From Streptomyces sp. HUAS YS2 (lineage in GTDB: Bacteria > Actinomycetota > Actinomycetes > Streptomycetales > Streptomycetaceae), in NCBI RefSeq assembly GCF_033343995.1, contig NZ_CP137573.1, positions 3,381,001-3,445,000 on the forward strand: DNA of 64,000 nt. The letters run 5' to 3'. Positions 24,610 to 32,857 of this stretch are shown here, piece by piece. Under the pieces are notes generated by a model. The model ran no database searches. It had not been told where the DNA came from and saw only the letters and a list, made by a program, of their open reading frames with translations. Made by a program: the position numbers and the translations under genes. Positions within the stretch are counted from its first letter, which is position 1. Every line of letters starts with the position of its first letter.

Positions 24610-26844
24610 GTGAAGCACCCCGAGGAAGAGAACGAGTTCTTCAACCGACTCGAAGCCGACATGGCCGCCGACCGGTCGGCCGACGCCGGGGCCGACGTGG
24701 TCGACCTCGACAAGGCCCGCTCCGCCCGCACTGAGTCGGCCGACCCGCACACCCGACCCGACGCCGACGAGTCGTCCGACTCCCGTGACGGCGAGTCGGG
24801 CCACGGGTCGGGCGACCCGTCGGCCCGACGGTTGGTCGACGGTCCGGACGTCGCCGGGCCCGGATACCTCGGCCGCTTGATGGGCGCGAAGCGGCGGGCG
24901 ATCGTCCCGGCGTGGCTGCGCTCCACGGCCGAACTCAAGACCGCCGCCACCTGGGTCGCGAGCCACTACGCCCACCTGGCCGGGTACCACGCGCTGCGCT
25001 CCCCGGTCTACGCCGGGCGTCTCGCGCTCCAGGCCCCTCGCGGCGCCGCCAGGTTCGCGGGCGGCGCGATGCGGTGGGTTGCCGACCGCGAGGGCGAGCC
25101 CGTCCGACTCGCCGCCGTGAGGCGCGAGGACGCCGGCGAGTACCTGAAGCTCTCGCGGCAGCGCGACAGGCGGGTCCGACTGCGCACCCTGGTCGCCACC
25201 CTCGCCACGCTGGTCGGGACGGGAACCGCGCTCGCGCTGTACGTACTCGCGCCGGGCTGGTTGCAGGCCGTCTCCGTCAGTGCGCTGCTGCTCGCGCTTG
25301 GCGCGGCCGGCAGCGCGGCGGACACGCCGGTCGTCAACCGGGCCGTGGAGGTCACCAAGGCCCCCAAGCTCACGTCCGACATCGTGCTGCGCGCGCTCGG
25401 CGCCCTCGGCATCCCCGCGATCAATCAGGCGCAGGGCAAGGGCCGGGACGGGTTCACGTTCACCGCGCCGATCACCCGCGACGGGCCCGGCTGGCGCGCC
25501 GAGGGCGACCTCCCCTACGGCGTGACCGTCACGGACGTGATCGAGCGCCGCGAGCGGCTCGCCTCCGGTCTTCGTCGGCCGCTGGGGTGCGTGTGGCCGG
25601 AGGCGGTGCCGGACGAGCACACCGGGCACCTGGTGCTGTGGGTGGGCGACCAGGACATGAACAAGGCGAAGAAGCCCAAGTGGCCGCTGCTCACCTCGGG
25701 CAGCGTCGACCTGTTCAAGCCGGTCGCCTACGGCACCGACCAGCGCGGACGCTGGGTCGACGTCACCCTCATGTACATCGCCGGTGTCATCGGCGCGATC
25801 CCCCGCATGGGCAAGACATTCCTGCTCCGCCTGCTCCTGCTCATCGCCGCTCTCGACCCGCGCGCCGAGCTGCACACCTACGACATGAAGGGCACCGGCG
25901 ACCTCGACCCGGTCGGCAACGCGGTCTCCCACCGGCACGCCGCCGGCGACGACGACGAGTCGATCCTCTACGCGCTCGCCGACTGGCGAGCACTGCGCGA
26001 GGAACTCCGGCGCCGGACCAAGGTGATCCGCTCGCTCCCGCGGGACATCTGCCCCGAGTCGAAGGTGACCAGCCAGCTCGCCGACAAGCGCTCCTTGGGC
26101 CTGCACCCGATCGTGGTCGGCGTGGACGAGTGCCAGGTGCTGTTCGAGCACCCCGAGCACGGCAAGGAGTTCGAGGAAATCGCGACCGACCTGGTCAAGC
26201 GCGGTCCGGCCACCGGCATCGTGATGCTGCTCGCCACGCAGCGCCCCGACGCCAAGTCCCTGCCGACCGGCATCTCCGCCAACGCGGGCGCCCGTTGGTG
26301 CCTGAAGGTCATGGGCCAGACCGAGAACGACATGGTGCTCGGCACCTCCGCCTACAAGCGCGGCGTGCGGGCCACCATGTTCGCCTGGGGCGACAAGGGC
26401 ATCCACTACTTCGTCGGCGAAGGATCCGACGCCCGGATCGTCGCCTCGGTCTACGTGGACGCGCCCGGTGCCGAGACCATCGGCGCCCGCGCCCGCGCCG
26501 CCCGCGAGAAGGCCGGACTGCTCACCGGCTACGCGGCTGGCGAAGCCTCCGAGGCGGTGACCGGCCCGGCCTACGACTTGCTCGCCGACATCCTCGCCGT
26601 CGTCCCCGCCGCCGAGACCAAGGCATGGTCCGAGACGGTCGTGGCCCGGCTCGCCGAACTCCGCCCCGACGTCTACGACGGCTGGGAGCCCGACTCGCTC
26701 ACCGCGGCACTCAAGCCGCACGGTATCTCCACCATCCAGGTCGGGCGCCGCGTGGACGGCAAGGTCGTCAACCGGCGCGGCATCGACCGCTCCCACATCA
26801 CGACCGCGATTGCGGAGCGTGACGGAAAGCGGGACGCAAGCTGA
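24610..26844 (+). CDS. traB: TraB/FtsK-SpoIIIE type DNA translocase
   Basis: This 744-residue protein is the motor of AICE conjugation: a hexameric ATPase that pumps double-stranded DNA between mycelia. An acidic low-complexity N terminus (about 1-80) is followed by two membrane helices (about 190-237: LVATLATLVGTGTALALYVL, VSVSALLLALGAAGSAA), Walker A GAIPRMGKTF near residue 395, Walker B IVVGVDECQVLF near 501, and LLATQRPDAKSLPTGISANA. The C terminus has a winged-helix-like region (ALKPHGISTIQVGRRVDGK) likely to read the transfer site. The GTG at 24610 has AAGGAAG upstream; a much longer open frame upstream overlaps other genes and is not coding. A palindrome cluster follows directly. Confidence 0.93.
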   Translation: MKHPEEENEFFNRLEADMAADRSADAGADVVDLDKARSARTESADPHTRPDADESSDSRDGESGHGSGDPSARRLVDGPDVAGPGYLGRLMGAKRRAIVPAWLRSTAELKTAATWVASHYAHLAGYHALRSPVYAGRLALQAPRGAARFAGGAMRWVADREGEPVRLAAVRREDAGEYLKLSRQRDRRVRLRTLVATLATLVGTGTALALYVLAPGWLQAVSVSALLLALGAAGSAADTPVVNRAVEVTKAPKLTSDIVLRALGALGIPAINQAQGKGRDGFTFTAPITRDGPGWRAEGDLPYGVTVTDVIERRERLASGLRRPLGCVWPEAVPDEHTGHLVLWVGDQDMNKAKKPKWPLLTSGSVDLFKPVAYGTDQRGRWVDVTLMYIAGVIGAIPRMGKTFLLRLLLLIAALDPRAELHTYDMKGTGDLDPVGNAVSHRHAAGDDDESILYALADWRALREELRRRTKVIRSLPRDICPESKVTSQLADKRSLGLHPIVVGVDECQVLFEHPEHGKEFEEIATDLVKRGPATGIVMLLATQRPDAKSLPTGISANAGARWCLKVMGQTENDMVLGTSAYKRGVRATMFAWGDKGIHYFVGEGSDARIVASVYVDAPGAETIGARARAAREKAGLLTGYAAGEASEAVTGPAYDLLADILAVVPAAETKAWSETVVARLAELRPDVYDGWEPDSLTAALKPHGISTIQVGRRVDGKVVNRRGIDRSHITTAIAERDGKRDAS

Positions 26845-26854
26845 CCCCCCGGAG

Positions 26855-26942
26855 CCGCTAGCGCTAGCGGCACACCCCGCTAACGTTAGCGGCTCCGCTA
26901 GCGGCCCATTCCCACCTTGATCAGGCCGTTAGTCGATAGCGG
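26855..26942. repeat. Cluster of CCGCTA palindromes after traB (candidate transfer site, clt)
   Basis: Three perfect palindromes occur within 50 bases: CCGCTAGCGCTAGCGG (26855-26870), CCGCTAACGTTAGCGG (26877-26892) and CCGCTAGCGG (26895-26904), with an imperfect fourth CCGTTAGTCGATAGCGG (26926-26942). The first two are 22 bp apart, two helical turns. Transfer sites bound by TraB are known close to traB in streptomycete elements, which makes this the best candidate; an operator cluster is the alternative. Confidence 0.6.
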
Positions 26943-26984
26943 CCTACCTGCGGAAACCCCTGAAACCCGCCCCGGAGGCCCCCG

Positions 26985-27236
26985 ATGACCCCCATCGCCC
27001 TTGCTATCGCCTGCCTGACTCTCGTAACACTCTGTTACGCAACTTTGTGTGCGGCCAGCCCTTTCGGCACCTGCCGCAAATGCACCGGCCTCGGCTTCGC
27101 CCTCAAGCACGACCGCAAGGGCAAGCCCAAGCGCGGCAAGCCCTGCCGCCGCTGCAAGGGACACGGCATCCGCATACGCGCCGGCCGCTGGCTCTACAAC
27201 CGCGCCGCCCGCATCCACCGCGACGGCACCCGCTGA
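26985..27236 (+). CDS. Small membrane-anchored protein with two CxxC pairs
   Basis: The 83-residue protein has an N-terminal membrane helix (IALAIACLTLVTLCYATLCA) followed by CRKC and CRRC pairs in a DnaJ-like zinc arrangement (CRKCTGLGFALKHDRKGK, then CRRCKGHGIRIRAGRW) and a basic tail. It may bind RNA or DNA at the membrane. CGGAGG precedes ATG 26985. Small proteins like this are common in this position in AICEs; the function is unknown. Confidence 0.72.
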   Translation: MTPIALAIACLTLVTLCYATLCAASPFGTCRKCTGLGFALKHDRKGKPKRGKPCRRCKGHGIRIRAGRWLYNRAARIHRDGTR

Positions 27237-27258
27237 CCACAACGACTGGAGCCCTGCC

Positions 27259-27453
27259 GTGAACTTCGAGATCTCCGCCCTACTCCTCTTCGCCGTCGCC
27301 TCCGCCTTCGCCGTCAAGACCAAGGCCGCCGGAGCCGCCGCCGCCACCGTCCTGTTCCTCTTCGGCTTCTTCGCCGCCGGGACCGGCGCGTACGAGCCCA
27401 TCACGAACCTCGTGAAGTCCACCGCCACGTTCGTCTCCGACATCGCCGACTAG
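27259..27453 (+). CDS. Small two-helix membrane protein
   Basis: This 64-residue product (VNFEISALLLFAVASAFAVK, then AAAATVLFLFGFFAAGTGAY) is two hydrophobic helices with a short polar end (LVKSTATFVSDIAD). It begins at GTG 27259 with TGGAG upstream, 22 bases after the zinc protein gene and 12 bases before the next. It has the character of a Spd-type spread protein. No family is recognised. Confidence 0.65.
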   Translation: MNFEISALLLFAVASAFAVKTKAAGAAAATVLFLFGFFAAGTGAYEPITNLVKSTATFVSDIAD

Positions 27454-27465
27454 GAGGACCCGGCC

Positions 27466-28065
27466 ATGAACGAACCCCTCATCCACCGCCACTGGCTCGC
27501 CCACGCCCTCCCCAAGGCCGCCCCGGGCATCGCCACCTCCACGGTGCTGATCCTCGGCCGGATCTGGAACGCCAACGGCGCCGAGCACTCCGTCGGCAAC
27601 GCCGCCCTGATCGTCGTCCTCGCCGCGGGCGCCGCGACGGCCGGCGCGTTCGCCGCAGCCGGTCGCAACGGGGATGGGGTGCTCGCCGCAACCGCATTCG
27701 CCGCCTCGGGCGGGCTCGCGCTCGCCGGAGTCGCCGGGTACGCCGACGGGTTGTCCCTGCCGCTACTGCTCTGGTCGCTCGCCACCGCCGTCGCCTACGG
27801 TCTCGCCGCCCGCTACTGGCGGACGGACCGCCGGGCCGCCATCGCACACGAGCGGCACACGGGCGAGCGGCGCGAGGAGCACGCTCACGTCGAGCGCGTG
27901 GAAGCCCTCCGCGCCGGAGCACAGATCGAGGTCGCCCGGAGCGGCGCCGCCTACGCCGAGCAGCTCGCCACCGCACTGCTCACCCGCGCGGCCCTGCCCG
28001 GCTTCGACCCCAAGGCCCTCGCAGACGCGGGCCTCCCCGAACTACCCAGCGCCAACCACGACTAG
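27466..28065 (+). CDS. Membrane protein of the element, spread-protein type
   Basis: The 199-residue protein has three or four membrane helices in the first 120 residues (AALIVVLAAGAATAGAFAAA, GVLAATAFAASGGLALAGVA, LPLLLWSLATAVAYGLAARY) and then a charged cytosolic helix (RTDRRAAIAHERHTGERREE). AGGAGG lies nine bases before ATG 27466. It closes the operon 26985-28065, which ends at the hairpin 28072-28112. A role in DNA spread is inferred from position and topology. Confidence 0.7.
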   Translation: MNEPLIHRHWLAHALPKAAPGIATSTVLILGRIWNANGAEHSVGNAALIVVLAAGAATAGAFAAAGRNGDGVLAATAFAASGGLALAGVAGYADGLSLPLLLWSLATAVAYGLAARYWRTDRRAAIAHERHTGERREEHAHVERVEALRAGAQIEVARSGAAYAEQLATALLTRAALPGFDPKALADAGLPELPSANHD

Positions 28066-28071
28066 CTACGC

Positions 28072-28112
28072 CCGAGGCGGTCGCCTCTCTCCAAAGACCG
28101 CGACCGCCTCGG
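28072..28112 (+). promoter_or_regulatory. Leader hairpin, copy 2
   Basis: Perfect 13-base arms CCGAGGCGGTCGC and GCGACCGCCTCGG enclose the loop CTCTCTCCAAAGACC. A 27-base core is identical to copy 1 (22068-22094), while the outer stem bases differ in both arms so that pairing is kept. A CCCTTCGACA box also follows both copies. It precedes the replication operon. Confidence 0.7.
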
Positions 28113-28151
28113 CTTCTCCGTCCCTTCGACAGAAACAGGAGAACCACCAGC

Positions 28152-29066
28152 ATGACCTATCCGACCCCCGTCCAGCGAGACGGCCGTCGGCCGCTACTGG
28201 ACGCGGCACTCGCGGCCGCCGCCCGCGGCTGGCACGTCTTCCCCCTCATCCCTGGCGACAAGCGCCCCGCCGTCGCCAACTGGGAGAACCGCGCCACCAC
28301 TGACCCGGAGCGCATCCGCCGCTGTTGGGCGCACGCGCCCTACAACATCGGCATTGCCACCGGACCGTCCGGGCTGGTCATCGTCGACCTGGACACCGCC
28401 AAGAGCTCGCAGGACCGGCCGCCGGCCAAGTGGGACCGCCCCGGCATCCAGGACGGGCACGACGTACTCGTGGCGCTGTGTGAGGACGTGGCCGGGGACG
28501 CGGAACTCACCCTGGCGAGCCACACCGTTCGAACCGCGAGCGGCGGGACGCACCTCTACTTCGCCGCGCCCGGGGACGTCGAGCTCCGGAACACCGCGGG
28601 CAAGCTCGGGTGGAAGATCGACACCCGCGCCCATGGCGGATACATCGTGGGCGCGGGAAGCTCGCTCACGCGCCAGGCGACCGGGTACCGGGCCGTCGTC
28701 GACATGACGCCCGCCCCGCTCCCGGGCTGGCTGCTCGAACTCCTGCGACCCGCGCCCCTGCCGCCGCAGGAACCCATTGCCGTGGAGCTCTCCTCCGACC
28801 GGCGGGGCAAGTGGCTGCGCGCCGCCGTCGACGGCGAGCTTCAGCGCGTCGCCAACTCCCAGGCACACGAGCACAACAACGCGCTCTACATCGCCGCCGT
28901 CGCCCTCGGACAGCTCGTGGAGGGCGGCGAGCTGGGCGAGGGCGAGGTGACCGCGTGGCTCGCCGCGGCGGCGCTTCAGGTGGGGCAGGGCGACCGCGAG
29001 GCGCGGCGCACCATTGCGTCTGGTCTTAAGGCCGGCGCCCGTCGACCCCGGAGGCTCGCGGCATGA
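28152..29066 (+). CDS. Bifunctional DNA primase/polymerase (prim-pol)
   Basis: The 304-residue protein is an archaeo-eukaryotic-type primase/polymerase, the replication initiator of many AICEs. Recognisable segments are WHVFPLIPGDKRPAVANWEN near the N terminus, IGIATGPSGLVIVDLD with the catalytic acidic pair, TASGGTHLYFAAP, and KIDTRAHGGYIVGAGS. The C-terminal part is helical. The ATG at 28152 follows ACAGGAGAACC. Its stop overlaps the next GTG/ATG start, so it is coupled to the ATPase gene. It should allow autonomous replication of the excised circle. Confidence 0.88.
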   Translation: MTYPTPVQRDGRRPLLDAALAAAARGWHVFPLIPGDKRPAVANWENRATTDPERIRRCWAHAPYNIGIATGPSGLVIVDLDTAKSSQDRPPAKWDRPGIQDGHDVLVALCEDVAGDAELTLASHTVRTASGGTHLYFAAPGDVELRNTAGKLGWKIDTRAHGGYIVGAGSSLTRQATGYRAVVDMTPAPLPGWLLELLRPAPLPPQEPIAVELSSDRRGKWLRAAVDGELQRVANSQAHEHNNALYIAAVALGQLVEGGELGEGEVTAWLAAAALQVGQGDREARRTIASGLKAGARRPRRLAA

Positions 29067-30223
29067 GCGCCAACCCGATTCCGCCGCTGCACCTGTACTC
29101 GGTCCCGAGCGACCCGCCCGCGGCTCCGGTGGCACCGCCGAAGCGTGAGCGGCCGCGGACCGCGTGGACAGCCGATCAGCTCATGGCCGCGGACTTCCCC
29201 GAGCCAAAGTGGGCCGTGCCGGGCATCCTCGCGGAGGGTGTCAGCCTGCTGGCCGGACCGCCGAAGGTGGGCAAGTCCTGGCTGTCCCTCGGGCTCGGGC
29301 TCGCCGTGGCGGCCGGCGGCCGCGCGTTCGACTCCGTGCCCGTCCAGGGCGGCCCGGTGCTCTACCTTGCCCTGGAGGACACTCCGCGACGCCTCCAGAC
29401 GCGCATGGGGAAGGTCCTCGGAGGCCAGAAAGCGCCGGCCGGGCTCACCCTCGTGACCGAGTGCCCGCCCTTCCCGCAGGGCGGCTCCGAGGCGATCGCC
29501 CAGTGGCTCGACCGCAACCCGGACGCCCGGATGGTCGTCATCGACGTGTTCGCCAAGATGCGCGGACAGTCCCCGCAAGGCGTCTCCGCGTACGACGCGG
29601 ACTACGTCGCCGTGGGCTACGCCAAGCGGCTCGCTGACCATTACGGCATCGCCGTCGTCCTGGTCCACCACGTCCGCAAGGCGGGCTCTGATGACTTCCT
29701 CGCGGAGGTCTCGGGGACCAACGGCATCGCGGGCGCCGCCGACGCCACGCTCGTACTGAAACGCGCCCGCGGCAAGGCAGACGGCATCCTCCACGTCACT
29801 GGGCGCGATGTCGACGAGGCCGAGTACGCGCTCCAGTTCCAGGCCGCCTCCGGCGCCTGGCAGTTGCTGGACGGCCCCGTCTCAGACCACACCGTCGGCG
29901 ACACCCGCGCCGCCGTCATCAAGTTCGTCCGGGCCAACCCAGGGGCGAAGCCGAAGGACATCGCCGCGGCGATGCCGCACCTCGACGCCGACACGGTCCG
30001 CCGCACCTGCTCCCGCATGGCCGCCGACGGCCAGCTCACCAAGGACCCCGGCGGCCGGTACTACCCGGACACCCAGAGCCGCACGCAGGCCGCCGGAGGG
30101 GCGTCCGAGCCGTCCGACTGTCCCGACACCGCACCCGACCAGCCCGAATGCTCCGGACAGTCGTCACTGGAACTGTCCGGGCTGTCCGGCTCCGCGTCAG
30201 ACCAGCAGGAGGTCAGCCGATGA
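29063..30223 (+). CDS. RecA-like replication ATPase (RepA/helicase type)
   Basis: The 386-residue AAA protein has Walker A LLAGPPKVGKSWLS near residue 68, a Walker B-like MVVIDVFAKMRG, and VVLVHHVRKAGSDDF, typical of RepA-family hexameric helicases in plasmids and AICEs. A C-terminal winged-helix-like stretch (KPKDIAAAMPHLDADTVRRT) is followed by a Ser/Pro-rich tail. The DNA for that tail holds repeated CCGGACAG words like those at 19191-19276, a possible origin inside the gene. It overlaps xis by 4 bp. Confidence 0.83.
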   Translation: MSANPIPPLHLYSVPSDPPAAPVAPPKRERPRTAWTADQLMAADFPEPKWAVPGILAEGVSLLAGPPKVGKSWLSLGLGLAVAAGGRAFDSVPVQGGPVLYLALEDTPRRLQTRMGKVLGGQKAPAGLTLVTECPPFPQGGSEAIAQWLDRNPDARMVVIDVFAKMRGQSPQGVSAYDADYVAVGYAKRLADHYGIAVVLVHHVRKAGSDDFLAEVSGTNGIAGAADATLVLKRARGKADGILHVTGRDVDEAEYALQFQAASGAWQLLDGPVSDHTVGDTRAAVIKFVRANPGAKPKDIAAAMPHLDADTVRRTCSRMAADGQLTKDPGGRYYPDTQSRTQAAGGASEPSDCPDTAPDQPECSGQSSLELSGLSGSASDQQEVSR

Positions 30224-30429
30224 CATCCACCACCCGCCGCCGCCAGCCCCCAGTCGACGAGTGGCTGCCACTGAGCGACGCACTTGTGGAAATGAAGATC
30301 ACGCGCGCCACCTGGTACCGCTGGCGCAACCGCGGATATGGCCCGGAGGCCAAGCGCTACCCCAACGGACGGCTGCATATCCGCCGGAGCGTCTTGGACG
30401 CGTTCATGGATGAACTGGAGACCGCGTGA
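30220..30429 (+). CDS. xis: Excisionase (MerR/AlpA-type HTH)
   Basis: The 69-residue protein is a small helix-turn-helix factor: WLPLSDALVEMKITRATWYRWRN followed by KRYPNGRLHIRRSVLDAFMD. Such proteins bend DNA at the att site to favour excision. AGGAGG lies seven bases before ATG 30220. It overlaps the ATPase stop by 4 bp and the integrase start by 4 bp, so replication, excision and integration proteins are made together. Confidence 0.88.
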   Translation: MTSTTRRRQPPVDEWLPLSDALVEMKITRATWYRWRNRGYGPEAKRYPNGRLHIRRSVLDAFMDELETA

Positions 30430-31811
30430 CCGAGTGGAGCTACACCGTGCGGATCTGGAGCATCCGCAAGCGGCCGTACCGCAAGCCGTTCCAGCTCCGC
30501 TGGCAGGTGGGCACTCGACCCCATTCCGAGTCCTTCCTGACCCGCGGGCTCGCCGAGAGCAGGCGCGCTCAGTTCGTCACGGCCGCGCGCGAGGGCGAGC
30601 CGTGGGACGTCGACAGCGGGCTGCCGAAGTCGATGGTGCAGAAGGCTAAGGACATCTCTTGGTACCAGCACGCCAGGAACTACGTGGAACTGAAGTGGAA
30701 CCACTCCCCCGCTTCCACCCGCCGGAATCTCGCCGAGGCCATGGCCACGGTGGCTCTCGCCCTGGTGAAGGACACCAAGGGCATGAGCGACCACAAGGCC
30801 GTGCGCCGCGCGCTCTACACCTGGGGATTCAACGTGCACCGCTGGAAGGAAGAGCCGCCGGCCGACGTCGCCGAGCTGCTCACGTGGGTGGAGCGGAAAT
30901 CCGTGGCCACCTCTGCTCTCTCCGACCGGATGCTCGTGCGCAAGGCTCTGGACGCCTGCTCACGCCGACTGGACGGCAAAACGTCGTCGGGATCGGTCAT
31001 CGCCCGGAAGCGCGCCATCTTCCACCAGGCCCTCGGCTTCGCCGTCGACGCCGAGCTGCTGGCAGAGAACCCGCTCGCCACCGTGAAGTGGAAGGCACCC
31101 GAGCGGGTGGAGGAACAGGTGGACCCGGAGTGCGTTCCGGACCCCGAGCGGGCAGCCGCGCTTCTGGCGGCCGTACGGAAGCAGGGAAGCCGCGGAAAGC
31201 ACTTGGAGGCGTTCTTCGGGTGCATCTACTACTCCGCCGCCCGCCCCGGCGAGCTGGTGGGGCTCCAGCTCCAGGACTGCGACCTCCCCCGCCGCGGCTG
31301 GGGTGTGCTTCGCCTCCGGGAGAGCCGGGCGCGCTCCGGGAGCTCCTGGACGGACACGGGCGAGGCGCACGACCGGCGCGGGCTCAAGCACCGGGCGCGG
31401 AAGACGGTGCGGTACGTGCCGATCCCGCCCGAGCTGGTGGCGATGCTCCGGTGGCACGTCACCCTCTACGGCGCCCACGCCGACGGCCGGCTCTTCCGTA
31501 CGGCCCGAGGCGGCATGGTGCAGGAGAGTGGCTATGGCGAGGTCTGGGCGAACGCTCGCGAGGACGCGCTCACGCCTGCCGAACGCACGACGAAGCTGGC
31601 CAAGCGGCCTTATGACCTTCGTCACGCGGCCGTCTCGACGTGGCTCAGTTCGGGGGTAGAACCACAGCTCGTGGCGCAGCGCGCCGGCCACAGTACGGGC
31701 GTCCTCTTCCGGGTGTACGCGAAGTTCCTGAAGGGCGGCGACGAGGCAGCGAACGCCAAGATCTCGGCCCGCCTTCGCGAGCGGAGCGCGCCTTTGCCCA
31801 AGTCGGTCTAG
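30426..31811 (+). CDS. int: Tyrosine site-specific integrase
   Basis: The 461-residue tyrosine recombinase catalyses integration into and excision from tRNA-Tyr. The catalytic domain shows the first Arg in YYSAARPGELVG (about residue 273), the second Arg-His in PYDLRHAAVSTWLSSG (about 399), and GHSTGVLFRVYAKFL with the nucleophilic Tyr (about 435). The first His of the usual HxxR is Tyr, which is common in AICE integrases. The N-terminal part (about 1-240) contains the arm- and core-binding domains. The GTG at 30426 overlaps xis. The nearest perfect att copy is 1.8 kb downstream, unusually far. Confidence 0.93.
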   Translation: MTEWSYTVRIWSIRKRPYRKPFQLRWQVGTRPHSESFLTRGLAESRRAQFVTAAREGEPWDVDSGLPKSMVQKAKDISWYQHARNYVELKWNHSPASTRRNLAEAMATVALALVKDTKGMSDHKAVRRALYTWGFNVHRWKEEPPADVAELLTWVERKSVATSALSDRMLVRKALDACSRRLDGKTSSGSVIARKRAIFHQALGFAVDAELLAENPLATVKWKAPERVEEQVDPECVPDPERAAALLAAVRKQGSRGKHLEAFFGCIYYSAARPGELVGLQLQDCDLPRRGWGVLRLRESRARSGSSWTDTGEAHDRRGLKHRARKTVRYVPIPPELVAMLRWHVTLYGAHADGRLFRTARGGMVQESGYGEVWANAREDALTPAERTTKLAKRPYDLRHAAVSTWLSSGVEPQLVAQRAGHSTGVLFRVYAKFLKGGDEAANAKISARLRERSAPLPKSV

Positions 31812-31862
31812 CCGCAACCCAGCCGCTGGTCCGTGCTCGCCATCCCTGACCAAGACATCGGC

Positions 31863-31913
31863 CCCTGATCTGCGCGCAGCGGGTCAGGGGCCAGCTCTAT
31901 CGCGTGGCGCCGC
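31863..31913. repeat. Degenerate third att-like sequence next to int
   Basis: GGCCCCTGATC, GTCAGGGGCC, ATCGCGTGGC and GCCAG occur here in the same order and nearly the same spacing as in the att repeats (33630-33690), but the tRNA T-arm part is lost. It begins about 50 bases after the int stop, where AICEs normally have attP. It looks like a decayed att end. Confidence 0.6.
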
Positions 31914-31965
31914 CAGCGCCAATTCCCACCATCAGCGTACTGTCTCTGATTTAGGCGCAGACTGT

Positions 31966-32850
31966 TCATTCGGGATTCAAATGCCCAGCACACGTACCGC
32001 CAACGCGGTCGCTATTCCGCCCGTCTGGGCAGGTAGTGTTCTTCCATTTGACCCCTGCGATGGATGCTCCAGTGAGGTCCGCACCAGTCAGATCGGCACC
32101 TGTCAGGTCAGCCTCGTCCAGATTGGCACCCCTCAGATCGGCGTCACGAAGATCCGCATTGAGCAAGCTGGAGTTCTCAAGGCTTGCGGATGGGGGCGGC
32201 TTCGGCGGCGGGTTCGAGGCCCACGCGAATGCAACAATTCCGACAGCAGCTAGAGATGTCGCGAGGAGCAACAGTTTCAAAGTCCCCTTGAATCTTGCTT
32301 CTAGCACCCGATTCTGGGCGACCTGTTGGATCGACTCGATCCACACTTCGATTTGACCGATGCGATCCTCCTCTTGCCTAACTTCCGCTCGTTTTCTCTT
32401 TTTTGCGGCTGCATCTCGCCGCGCCTCCGTCTGAGCCAAGTCATCCATGAGCGACTGGGGAGTATCCCAGATTCCCAGTTGACTTGGTGTTGCGTTAAAG
32501 AACTCAACCGCAGCCTTAACGCTGTCGGTCGGGTGTTCCCACTCTCGAGCGAGTTGGTCAATCGTGACTACCACAGGAACCAGCAGGCGGACCGCAAGCC
32601 AGATCGCTGCCACCACGGCCGCCAGCCCTACGACAGCGCCGCCGATGGCAACCCCCAGCCGCCAGCTCCACTCCAACTTGCCGATGTTGGAGAGCTGGCT
32701 GCCCGCCAGCAATGCTGCACCCACGGCGGCCGAGCTCGCGATCATCCACTTCGCCGCTTCGCGGATCTTGTCGTTCGCCTTGTTCAGCGCAGCGAATTCC
32801 GAGGAAGAATCATCGGGAGGAGTGGCTTCATCCAAGCTTTGTCCGACCAT
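31966..32850 (-). CDS. Three-helix membrane protein with C-terminal pentapeptide repeats
   Basis: The 294-residue protein has two helices near the N terminus (about 36-52 and 65-95), a charged coiled-coil-like region (about 138-188, TEARRDAAAKKRKRAEVRQE), a third helix (about 191-211), a proline spacer, then pentapeptide repeats (about 224-268: NADLRDADLRGANLDEADLT, GADLTGADLTGAS). Near the end are two cysteines in TTCPDGRNSDRVGGTC. If the N terminus is inside, the repeats lie outside, where a disulfide could form. GC is low for this genome. GAGTGAGG precedes ATG 32850. It follows the PRC-barrel gene by 7 bases. Function unknown; defence or envelope cargo is possible. Confidence 0.75.
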   Translation of the reverse strand: MVGQSLDEATPPDDSSSEFAALNKANDKIREAAKWMIASSAAVGAALLAGSQLSNIGKLEWSWRLGVAIGGAVVGLAAVVAAIWLAVRLLVPVVVTIDQLAREWEHPTDSVKAAVEFFNATPSQLGIWDTPQSLMDDLAQTEARRDAAAKKRKRAEVRQEEDRIGQIEVWIESIQQVAQNRVLEARFKGTLKLLLLATSLAAVGIVAFAWASNPPPKPPPSASLENSSLLNADLRDADLRGANLDEADLTGADLTGADLTGASIAGVKWKNTTCPDGRNSDRVGGTCAGHLNPE

Positions 32851-32857
32851 GAATACC

